Positions 20,901 to 30,631 of a DNA stretch of 64,000 nucleotides are shown in pieces. The notes under the pieces were generated by a model that made no database searches, was not told the origin of the DNA, and worked only from the letters and a program-made list of their open reading frames with translations. A program made the position numbers and the translations under genes. How positions within the stretch are numbered: position 1 is the first letter of the stretch; every line of letters starts with the position of its first letter. This DNA comes from Posidonia oceanica (Eukaryota; Streptophyta; Magnoliopsida; Alismatales; Posidoniaceae), in contig JAZBRS010000014.1 in the NCBI GenBank assembly GCA_037176725.1, forward strand, positions 78,288,501 through 78,352,500. Reading direction: 5' to 3'.

Positions 20901-23612
20901 ATCCGGGGGAGGCTTTCTTCGACCCTTACGCACGCCGGAAGAGCCCACCCACCTGGGTGGCTTTCGGCCGGCCGGAGAGAAGTGGGGACGGCGGAGGGCG
21001 GCGGCTGCTGTGCTGGGGAGCCTTGGGGGACGTTGCCGGAGGTCCGAGGAGGATGACGGAGGTCTCAGGGGGGTGTTCTACGGCCTGGAGCAAGATCTGG
21101 TTCGACCGGAGCTCTACTGTGAAGGCCGAGGTGGATACGGCGATGTGCGGCACTCCAAGGCGAGGCGAAGGTACGGGCGGCTAGGTGGTTGTTCGGGGAG
21201 TGCGTGGGAGGAAACAGAAGTGGATTTCACTGAGTGTGGAGGAAGATATGGATGTTTGAAGATTTTGGCAAAAAGGAGGACCCAAGTGTTTGTAGTGGAA
21301 TGCGGTGGCTGTGGGAGGTTTCAGGGTGAGATATTGGGTGGGTTGTGAAGGTAGGAACTTGGTGAGTACGATGGTGGAGTTTGGGAATTTTTGGATGCTC
21401 GTGGTGGTGGGTTTGCAAGGAAGAAGGTCGCTCTGAGCTTGTTTGGGTGCTGTCTACTTCGGGGAAGGATTCCGGCAAGGATTGGGGGTCTTTTTGGGTT
21501 CTGGAAGAAGGGTGAGAGAGCTGGTGACTTCCTCTTCGCAGGTGTGTTGGCCGAACTCCTTTCTGATTCCAAAATCCCAAGTTTTTGATCCTTCAAACTT
21601 GCTGGTTTCCAACAATCAAAGGGAGGGCATGGGTCTCTGTTTTTCTGCCACCATTGGCAGGGCATGGAGGGAATGGTCTTGGTCGTGGGTCGTGGGTGAT
21701 GGTGGGAGGTCAAGGTGGTGTCAGGGAGGTTTGAAAAAAAAGAAAACCAATGAGGGAGGGTACTGTCGTTTTTTGGCTGTGAGAGGAGGAGAGGAATAGA
21801 AGAAGAAGAAGAGAAGGAGGGAAGAAGAAGAAGTTGGCTGGCTGTGGGCTGGGCCTTGAGCACAGTAAAAAAGAGAAAGAAAAGAAAATGAAGGGGAGGA
21901 AGAGAGGAATGAGAAGTGGGAAAGAAAGTAAGGAAGAAGAAGAAAGGAAGAGAAAGGAAATAAAATTAGAAGAAGAAAAAATAAATTAAAAATAAGTAAA
22001 AATACTAGAAAAGTTGTGTTGTGAGTTAGGATTTTAATTAGATTTTTAGTGACTGTTTTTAGGTTAATTAGTGTGTTTTGGGCTTGATTAGGGTTTTATG
22101 GTTTTGTTTTGTTCTTAATTTGTTTTCCATTTGATTAAGTGTTTGTTAAATCTTTTTAAATTGTTTTAAAAATTGTGTTTTTCTTGTTGAGCATTTTAGG
22201 ATGTTGATTAGGATTTTTTAGGATTTATTTTCATATTAATCGGAATGGGTTTTGGGTTTTTAAGTCTTAGTCTTTTTAGGGTTTTTCTTTCTTAAGTCTT
22301 TTGGATTAGGTTTTTTAATTTTTATTTGTTGATTTTTCTTGATGTTTTTCTAATTAGGTTTCTCTTGTTTGATTAAGAGTCTTCAAGTCTTTTTGATGTG
22401 TTCTTCATTCTTTTTAATTGAGTTCTCAAATTGTTTTTCTTAGGTTTGTTAAGTTAAGCTTTTTCTTTCATTAATTACTTATCTTAGTGTTCTTAATTGT
22501 TTTACTTCTTTTTAGGGTTTGTTTTTTAATTCTTTCGGTAGGGTTTTCACTTTTGGTGGGTCTTGATTTTGTTTTCGTTTTTTCCTAGATTTTTTGGTAT
22601 TTTCTTTTGGTTTGTTTTGCATTTTTTAGTTTGCATGCTTGATTTTCTTTTTAGCTTGATTTAGTTAAGTTTAAGTTTTTAATTGCTTGCTTAATGTTTT
22701 TTAATTGTTTCTCTTAGAGTTCTGGTTTGTCTCTTTTATGTTTTGGAATTTTACAGATTTTTAGGGGTTTTTATGGTTTTTTGCAAAAGAAAGAAAAGGA
22801 AAAGAGAAGGAGGAAGAGAATGGAAAAAGGGAGAAATAAAAGGGAAAAAGATGAGTTGGAGGGAAATGATTTTTTAAAATTCAGAGAGAATGCTAAAAAT
22901 AAAATAAAAATAGGAATAAGATAGAGAAGGGATAGAAGTACAAAGGGGGCCCACAGCTAGGCCAGGGAAAGGGCAAGAAGGGGATGAAAAGGGAGATGAT
23001 AATCAGGAGAGAGAGAGGAGAGAGAAAAAGATAATCCTGGAGAGAAAAAATGATAATTTGGGTGAATGGAGGTCTTAGAGGCCTTGGAATGGGATGAAAA
23101 TTGGCGAGTGGGTAGTCTAGGGCTTAAGGTATTGGGTCTAAGGTTTTGGTTTGATTCTAAGAAGGTTTTGGAGGGGTTTCAAGGTGTAGAAAAAGGGGAA
23201 ATTCACCTAGGTTTTCTAGGGTTTTTGGGAATGGGTTAGGTTTAGAAATTTCTAGGTTCTAGAGTAGGTTTGTTGAGTGGGTGTTGGTGGATTTTCCTAT
23301 GGATTTTGGTCAAGTTTTGAGCACGGGAAGAGGGGTAAAGGCTTAGGTCAAGTTGGCTGGTTTTGAAGGGTAGAAAGGAGGGTTAGGGTTTGGTTTTGGC
23401 TTGGGTTTTGGATGGTTTCAGGGTAAGGTTTTGGGATGATTTCAGGGTAAGGTTTTGGGGTTAGAAAATGGGCGTGGTTCTAGGTTTGGTTTTGAGGTTT
23501 GAGGTGGAGTTTTGATTTGAAAGGAAGGGTGAGGGGGAAAGGTGTAATTTTGGTTTTTTCCTAGCCGCCCGAGATCTTGCCAATTCAGCCTTGTCGAAAT
23601 GGGGTGTCAACA
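17981..23612 (-). repeat. 3' LTR of element M (5632 bp)
   Basis: On the minus strand it begins TGTTGACACCCC at 23612 and ends GATCACTACA at 17981. It is nearly identical to 30632-36263. Zones mirror those of the A LTR: G-poor start, CT- and GC-rich block (about 20620-21200 on the plus strand), GCAT-rich block, GCAAAACGGTGC words (about 18650-18890 plus strand), and a PBS-like word near the end. ORFs within it, including a 274-codon one on the plus strand at 20524-21348, are antisense and not conserved in A or C. Confidence 0.96.
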
Positions 23613-23661
23613 GATGCCCCTCCCTGAGCGAGGTCAAGGGGACCGAGACCGCTGCTCAGGG
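23613..23661 (-). other. Polypurine tract with abutting stem-loop (element M)
   Basis: Minus-strand reading gives CAGGGAGGGGCATC directly before the 3' LTR, identical to the tracts of A, B and C. CCCTGAGC at 23622-23629 (plus) and GCTCAGGG at 23654-23661 are exact inverse partners. Confidence 0.9.
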
Positions 23662-23701
23662 TTGAGAAGACGCCCCATTTGACCGAAGAGCCAAAAGATT
23701 T

Positions 23702-23770
23702 GCTATTGGCGTGAGTTACTTATTCGGCGGATGCACCGAACGTCGTAGCCCATTGCCGCAATGCAAGATG
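23702..23770 (-). other. Conserved block before the polypurine tract (element M)
   Basis: The minus strand carries GCATCCGCCGAATAAGTAAC and the GGGCTACGACGTTCGG stretch, matching the blocks in A, B and C at similar distance from the tract. Confidence 0.75.
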
Positions 23771-23904
23771 CAGATGCAGATGGATGAATGTGCTGTGTGT
23801 AAATGCAAATGGTATGCTTATGCTAAAGCTTACTGCGCTGTACTCCTCTGGGGGAAAGCGAGATGGTGCATGCACGCGGGAGGGTGGAAAATGCAATGCA
23901 AGAG

Positions 23905-24095
23905 CAGAAAGTAAAGTACTGAAAGTAAAGTGCTGAAAGGAAATTACTGGAAGTAAAGTGCTTGTAAGGAAAGTGTTGGATGTAAAGTTGCTGTAAAGAA
24001 AGTGCTGGATGTAATGACTGAATGTAAAGGCTGAATGTAAAGGTGCTGGAAAGTAAAGATGCTGGAAAGTAAAGTGCTGAGAAGTAAATATGCTG
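23905..24095 (-). repeat. Degenerate short tandem repeat (AAAGTAAAGTGCTG-like)
   Basis: Roughly 16-19 bp spaced copies of GAAAGTAAAGTGCTG on the plus strand. No coding potential. The following 24100-24525 shows no gene; a tRNA-like B-box word at 24365-24375 is discussed among the rejected items. Confidence 0.7.
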
Positions 24096-24527
24096 TGGAT
24101 GTGCATGCGGTGGCGGGCACGGGCCCGGGAAGGCGAAGTGCGGAAGCTGGTGTAAGGACCACAGAGGAGTAGTAGCGCAATAAGGGTGCAATGTTATGCA
24201 ATGTTATGCAGTGGAATGCAGGGTATAAACAGCAGAGCGCCGGGCATACGGAACCGGGAAGACGATCCCAAGGCCGCATACTACTGCGAGTATCATCCAA
24301 AGCCGGCAAGCTGCGAAAGTCTTGCGGGTGCCGAGGATGATACCTTAGGCAATACGCGAGCCAGGGGTTCGATTCCCAAGCACTCCATGTCCGTGCAATG
24401 GTGAAATGCAATACTAGGACTGACTCTACAGAGGACACAATGAAGCTATATGATGTCATGCAATGCGAATGCTGATGATATGCCATGATATGCAACAGAA
24501 TGCTATTAAATTACGACGAAATGAGGT

Positions 24528-25215
24528 GATAAGTTAACGGACTTATCGCCAGATGGTTAGGGCCATCAGCCTACTGAAAAGTTGACAGACTCATCACCGG
24601 ATAGTTAGGGCTATCAGCCCGCTGAGGAGTTAACGGACTCATCACCGGATAGTTAGGGCTATCAGCCCGAACGAGGAGTTAACGGACTCATCGCCGGATA
24701 GTTAGGGCTATCAGCCCGAACGAGGAGTTAACGGACTCATCACCGGATAGTTAGGGCTATCAGCCCGCTGAGGGTGGAAAGTGGGCGGGATACTGAACCA
24801 GAAGGTGCGGCAGAGGTCCAGAGACAATCCCGCGACAGTTGGGGATGTCAGCCCAATGCAGATGGAAGGGGGATACCAAGGGGCAGCAAAAAAGATGCCC
24901 CTGGTATCAGGATGATACCAGGGGACAGCCGAAGCGCCCCTGGCACCGAAATGCGAGGATGGATAGATGAATGGATGATAGGTTGACGAACCTATCGCCG
25001 GGCAGTTAGGGGTGCCAGCCCGCTGGGGACTCAGTTGGGGATGACCAGCTGGGGACGATACCACAGGGCAGCCAAAAGATGCCCCTGGTATCAGGATGAT
25101 ACCAGGGGACGGCCGAAGCGCCCCTGGCACCAGAATGCAAAGGTGGATGAGCGAGCGGATGGATGATAGGTTGACGAACCCATCGCCGAGCAGTTAGGGG
25201 TGCCAGCCCGGGTGC
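24528..25215 (-). repeat. Hairpin array 1 of element M
   Basis: Alternating inverted modules with units of about 45 bp, then longer spaced copies. Examples on the plus strand: GATAAGT/ACTTATC (24528-24547), GATGG/CCATC around TTAGGG (24552-24567), GATAG/CTATC around TTAGGG (repeated to about 24770), and GATAGGTT/AACCTATC (near 24978 and 25168). Arms differ between copies but stay complementary. The modules match those of A, B and C when read on the sense (minus) strand. Confidence 0.85.
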
Positions 25216-26694
25216 AAAGAATGAGGGATGCAGGCGGACACATAGAAAACCAGGAAACCCCCCGTGGTGGGTGTGCAATGGTCTCAGCGCGGGCATGCTT
25301 CGTAGCGTCATGAGGTGACAAACGAGGGACATGCCGTTCATCCAGGACCTACCCAACGCGGTGGGCAGCAAAACTTTTGAAAAACGCAGAGCCTCTGAGC
25401 GAGGTCAGGCAAAAGTGCTCATCCTTGACTCCGGTTTTCGAAAACAGAGAGGAAAGAAGGTGATAGTATATTACAGCATGCATTTTTTGGTGGCTTTGGA
25501 CTCAAAGCAACCGCCAAGAGGGTGCTTCTGCACTTCCTGACTCAGGAGACTCGATCCTCGAGCAGCGCCATGCCGAGTTGTGGTCGGTGGCTCTCTTTCT
25601 CACTCTTGGCTCAGGATGAGGCTTTGGCTTCGCAGAGAATAGCCTTTGGCTGCAGGCAGGTAGCAGAAGCGTTGGATGCAGTTTCACAGCCTCCGTCTTA
25701 ATTCCTCGGGGACCGACTACCACTTTTGACGCTCACAGGATAATGTTTCTTTTCCCCTCATGAGTGATTGGATCTGCATCTAGCATTCTTGGAAATAAGT
25801 ATTGTCTGCACAGGGGTTGGAGCGTGCTGCTGCGCTCGGAGGGTGGGGCCAAGTCCTCCAGATATGATGTCTTGTGCAGTTGCCAGTGTGGTGCTTGATG
25901 TTGATAACTGAGATGGCTTTGACGCTCGTCCGAATCACTCCTCTCATGAGCGCCTTCTTTCTTCAACTTCTTTCTTCATTTTTCTTTTGTGCTCAGCATG
26001 CATATCAAGTTATCATATTCTTTTGCTCACATGATCTCTATTCTTTTGGATATGCATGACTTCGCCCTCTTGGGGTAGCAGTCCCTGATGAGACATTAAG
26101 GGTTCGGCTGATCCGTGTACACCCTCAGCCTCTGCAATGTGTGCTTACAGCCTCTGGCTATGCTCCGCTCCGCTTCGGTCCTCTCCGTGTTCGGTGGACT
26201 CTCTTGATAAGGTGGATCCTGCTTGTAGTGTTCTGAAACTCAGCGGGATGCTCCATTCTGCTCTCAGTCTCACTTTATGGCCACATGCAAGAGATGGCGC
26301 TACTCGGGTGAGATCTGCTTGAGACTGTCGCTGCTTGACATCCTCTAGGCGCTGCTTGCTTGTCCATAGCCAGGTTTCTGATTATACAAATGTTTATGGG
26401 TTTTGTATTTTTTAGAAGGGAAGGGGCAAGCATGTTTTTAGGTTTTTGCATTGGTTTTGTATTTTTTATGGCTTTTTTAGGTTTAAGAAAACATAAAAAG
26501 GGGAAACCAACAGTAATGCGAGAAAATATTTTTGCGTTTTTTGATTTTCTTGATTTTTTTGATTTTTTTTTTTGGTGCTTTTGTTTTACAGGATGCATGA
26601 AATGACACGTATGCAGAAGGTGATATGCATGATGACAGATATGTACAGGATGGCATGAATGCATGAGATGATAGCTATGTGCAGAGGAATGTGC
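25216..26694 (-). other. Unassigned internal region of M between two hairpin arrays
   Basis: No protein similarity on either strand, no repeat, no match to A or C noticed. The stretch at about 26370-26590 is T-rich on the plus strand, i.e. A-rich in the sense strand, like the A-rich tracts after pol in A and C. The rest (25330-26350) has balanced composition and looks unlike the flanking repeats. It may be captured genomic DNA or a decayed extra-ORF region. Confidence 0.4.
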
Positions 26695-26908
26695 AAGGTG
26701 ATAGGTTGACGGACCTATCGCCGAATAGTTAGGGATATCAGCCCGAATGATAGGTTAACGGACCTATCACCAAGCAGTTAGGGTTGCCAGCCCGAGGATG
26801 ACAGGTTAACGGACCTATCGCCGAGCAGTTAGGGTTGCCAGCCCGAGGATGACAGGTTAACGGACCTATCGCCGAGCAGTTAGGGTTGCCAGCCCGAGGA
26901 TGACATGA
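26695..26908 (-). repeat. Hairpin array 2 of element M (about 51-bp units)
   Basis: Four units alternating GATAGGT/ACCTATC or GACAGGT/ACCTATC with GCAGTTAGGGTTGCCAGCCC. In sense-strand RNA the GACAGGT variants pair through a G-U wobble, so pairing is kept. Confidence 0.88.
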
Positions 26909-27306
26909 ATGCAAGAAGTAGAAGAGATGCATGCTTTTTAATGAGTTTTGTTGATTTTATGCTTTTTATGATTTTTAGGTAAGGCGGAAAAAAAAAACGC
27001 AAAATGAAAACAGAACAAAACGAAAGAAAAGACAATGCGGGGAACAAAAGAGAGGTTAGAAGGACTTACCTGGATGGCGCTGCGCCTGGTCTTGCTGTCG
27101 ACGCTGCCGTTGCATCTCCGAGCGTCCCTCGGACGAGATAGGGAGGACAGGAGAAGAGGATCGCGCCGATGGAATCAGAAGGATCCATCGGAGCAGAGCG
27201 GGATTCAGAAAAGATTGGGGTAACCCCCCGAGGTGCCAGCGGAGGAAGGATTTGCTATACTAGGGCGTGCAAGTGCAAGTGCAGGTGTATGTGTATGTGC
27301 AGGCTC

Positions 27307-29349
27307 CTACTCACCAATGCTGATGATCCTGCGGTCAATCAGGCGTTGAACGGCATCTCGGAGAGCGAGGCAGTTGTCCGTCGAGTGCCCGGTGGCCCGA
27401 TGGAAACTGCAGAACTGATCCGTATTGTGCCACCACGGAGGGGGATTTGGTGACGAACGGACAGCCGGGAGCCTCAGGAGCGACTCAACTTGAGGGAAGA
27501 TGACACTCAGTGGTCCGGGGAGAGGCGTGTAATTACACTCAGCCCGACGAGGTCGTCTTTGCCCTGGGTGGAGTCCTTGCCGAGCGGGTGCGACGTGATG
27601 CACGGGCTCGACGGTGGTAGTGTGCTTAGTGGGTGCAAAATTAGGTGCGTGCTCTAGCGGAAAAGGGTCTAGTTGACTCTCTGCATAGGCAGGCTCTTCG
27701 GGAAGATCGACGCATAACTCGGAGAGCTGTTCGGAGCGGTTCGGAGTAGAGCTGTTGTTGCTGTTGTTGCGGCGAATGCTGGAGGTGTTGGCCTGCCTAG
27801 CCAATGCAGAAAGTGCAGGGAAATGCCCACTTTGCAGCGAGCTTTCCACGCGGACACCAGCCCTAATCAGCGATTCATGACTAGTGATGTGCTGAATGCA
27901 AAGCAGAGTCCCAATCACTGGCAGCGCCCCTTTAACGATCATCTCGATAGAATCCTCCTCGGAGGGTTTATCTTTGACTTGGGCGGCTAAAGAACGCCAG
28001 CGACCGACATACTCCCCGAATGGCTCTTGGGGTCTCTGCCGAATGGCGACGAGATCCTCCCTCTTGGGGATCAGGTCGAGGTTGAAAGCATACTGCTCAA
28101 GAAAGGCCTGAGAAAGATCCGTCCAAGTTCGAACCGTGGCCATGTCAAGGGAAGTGAACCACTTAAGCGCGGGGCCGGTTAAACTCTTCTGAAACAGGCA
28201 GATAAGGAGCCTTTCATCAGCCTGAAGCTGAGTAAGGTCCCCGCAGTATGCCTTCAGATGCGAAATAGGGCAGCCTTTACCATTGTATTTATCGAAGACC
28301 GGGATGCGGAACTTCGAAGGGAGTGCGGCCTCGGGAAAGAGACAGAGGTCGCGAAACTGGTAAGACTGGTGGTCCTTGCCCTGCACTAGACGTAGTGCTT
28401 TCTCCAGAACGTCCATCCTGTCATTGATGGGGTCTAGATTGGCTGCCATAGGAGATGAGGCAACAGGGGCAGGGATCACATACGCCGAGTGGGTCGCACC
28501 TAAGTGCTCCTCCGGATCTACCATAGTGTCGCCTGGTGGAGCAACGGGATGGCCGGCGTATCCGTGCGTGCGTGCAGTGTAGGCAGGAAAGCATGCTGGG
28601 TTCTGAACCTGATGCAAGAGAGATGGGTAGGCAATATGCTGTGTGGTGTGAGGTGCAGATTGTTGGAGCAACAGTGGCTGCGCAGGCGCGATGCCAGGCA
28701 GTGAACCAGTGGGATACCGTGCTCCGGCCAGCCCAAAAGACTAATCACCAGGAAATGGAGTTGAATGCAGTGCACAGTGTTGTGCAGAAGCAGGAGACAG
28801 ATGTCGCGCCCTCATCACCGGAGCAGTGTGTAGCTCAGGCAATGGTCTAGGCGGGAGTGCAGTGCGTGCAAGAGCAGGCCGCAGAGGAACCTCAGGGGTA
28901 ACAGGAACACAAGAGGGTCGAACTGATAGAGCTATACCCTGCAGTGTGTGGGCAAGGTCCATCAGGTACCGATACCGCGCTTCAGGGGACCCGTGAGTGG
29001 GAACACTGAATTGCAGAACAGGCCAGGAGGCGGACTCAAGAGATTGAGAACCTAAAGCAAAAGTCGCCGCAGTAGAAGGGATGTCGGGAGCGACATATCC
29101 CAAGGACGAAGGGGTCAGAGGCGCCTCCGAAACGCGAGGGGCGGTCATCGAGACAGATTCGACGATCGGATCCGGAGTGGCGCAAGTTTGCCAAAGACCC
29201 GTAGCAGAAGGGAGTGCCCTAGACGCCTGAGGATCGAATCCTGGTGTCATAGAGGGCACAGGGCGAATAGAAGTGAAATCCGAAGGGACCCAAGTGGTAA
29301 ACCCCTCCGAATCAGCGGTAAAGTGGAGCCCACCGTCAGACTGGGCCAT
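27307..29349 (-). pseudogene. Element M gag polyprotein with one premature stop
   Basis: One reading frame of about 680 codons from ATG at 29349 (MAQSDG) to TAG at 27307, broken by one in-frame TAG at 28741-28743 where element C has a CAG codon (GGQSFG). The N-terminal 200 residues are Pro/Ser/Ala-rich. The core after residue about 310 is a retrotransposon gag domain (FRDLCLFPEA, LKWFTSLDMATVRTW, SQAFLEQYAF, RPQEPFGEYVGRWRSLA). The C-terminal FCSFHRATGHSTDNC replaces a CCHC knuckle, as in other Tat gags. Gag would form the particle that packages the RNA. There is no protease or pol behind it; the stop overlaps a donor-like GGTGAGTAG. With one C-to-T type mutation it is the least damaged gag in the window. 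Confidence 0.93.
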
Positions 29350-30610
29350 TGCTGACTGAGTCTAAGTGAGCAGAAGCTGCGACGAGAGAGAAGAAAATAA
29401 AGCCTAAGGAAAGCTACCGCCAGAAGTGACAAGTAGCTCAGAGGAAGGACGCTCAGAGTCCGGGCAGCGGATCCCGCACGTACCTGCAAAAGAGTAAAGA
29501 TGTTAGAGGTTGTATGCAATAAAGAGTTATTAGGGGTGGCATGAATGGCATACATGCAAGTGAATGTCCTAAGATGCGCTCTCTCACCATGCAAATCCTG
29601 AGTAGATGACCTACTAGGACACACTCAAGGGTAGTGGGTTTAGACAGACTCCAGGTCAGAAAAAGCAGGTTCCCTGTCGAACTCCTGGCCCAAAGCTCAG
29701 GTAATAACAGGGTGGTGCGTTGGTGGCCTCTACCCCGCCAAAACGTGGGTGGTACCCTCTACTAACACCGACACGACCCCCGGACAAGGGGGGACAGACC
29801 GACTAACTCGCGCCACGCTCAAAGCGGTGGAACAAGAGGCCGGGACTGTCCTTCGCAGACTGTGGGTGGACTCAGATGAGAAGAATGCATGCTTTCTAAG
29901 ATGAATCAATCATGCAAGATGCTTTAGAGTCTTTTACTTGCGTTTTATTAACCAGAAAGGGGGAAAATTGCAAGTTATTGGCTCTAGTTGTGCTTAGAAG
30001 TTATTGTTTAGCTTTATTGTAGCTTTTAAGTTAAGCAAAAGGGAAAGCAAACATGTCTCTACTGTCCTAGGCATGGCATGTGCGAAAGGGAAGAAAATCA
30101 ATCAGACATGGCAGGCAAACAATCATACAACACAACAAAAGGCAAGTGCATGGCATGTGCAGGTGTTTGTGAGCATAATGGTGAAGAAAAACATTCATCG
30201 AGTCAAAAGGCATGCATGTGCGTGTGTAGTGACATAGCAAGAGTGTAAAAGAAGCATTCAACATCCAAAAAGCATGTATTTTAGCCAAACAAAGTATGTA
30301 GACATGTAATGTGCAAGAATTAAAGCCATAATGAGCAAGTAAGGTAAAGCAAGGTAAAAGTAAGCAGGCTGTAAAGGAGATAAGAGCACAAGCGAGACAG
30401 TAAGTAAATAAACAGGCAAAGGAGCAAAGCCAGGCAAAGGAAAGCGCAAATCGAGACAAAAGGGGTGCAAAACCTAAGCAAAGTAGCTACGAAGCGACTC
30501 GCTAGGAATTTGCACAGAAAAGCGAGCAAAATAGGCGAAGAAGGCACACAAGGCAGACAAAGCTGCAAAACAGGCGAGCGAAAAAGCCAAGAGCGAAAGC
30601 CGGAGTCTAT
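29350..30610 (-). other. 5' leader of element M with conserved block
   Basis: Untranslated. The part at about 29635-29905 (plus coordinates) aligns closely with the leader of C (47355-47600), including the minus-strand words TCTCATCTGAGTCCACC, GTCGGTCTGTCCCCCCTTGT and GAGGCCACCAACGCACCACC, although gag and surrounding leader are more diverged. A pyrimidine-rich stretch ending TTTTGCAG on the minus strand (boundary 29484/29483) resembles a splice acceptor ahead of gag. Confidence 0.7.
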
Positions 30611-30630
30611 CATCCCCAGCAGAGTCGCCA
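30611..30630 (-). other. Primer-binding site of element M (tRNA-Arg type)
   Basis: The minus strand reads TGGCGACTCTGCTGGGGATG one base after the 5' LTR. It is complementary to the 3' end of plant tRNA-Arg (ACG type, ending CCCCAGTGGAGTCGCCA) with few mismatches. Tat/Ogre elements are known to use tRNA-Arg. Confidence 0.88.
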
Positions 30631-30631
30631 C

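Noticed and set aside
20524..21348. 274-codon plus-strand ORF in the M LTR (also 33175-33999), and other long ORFs in LTRs
   Set aside because: Antisense to the element, rich in Arg/Gly from GC-rich DNA, without recognisable domains, and not preserved in A or C. Presence in both M LTRs only reflects that LTRs are copies.
24360..24385. tRNA gene suggested by GGGGTTCGATTCCC (B-box like)
   Set aside because: The T-stem pairs at only three positions, and no A-box, anticodon arm or acceptor stem fits upstream.
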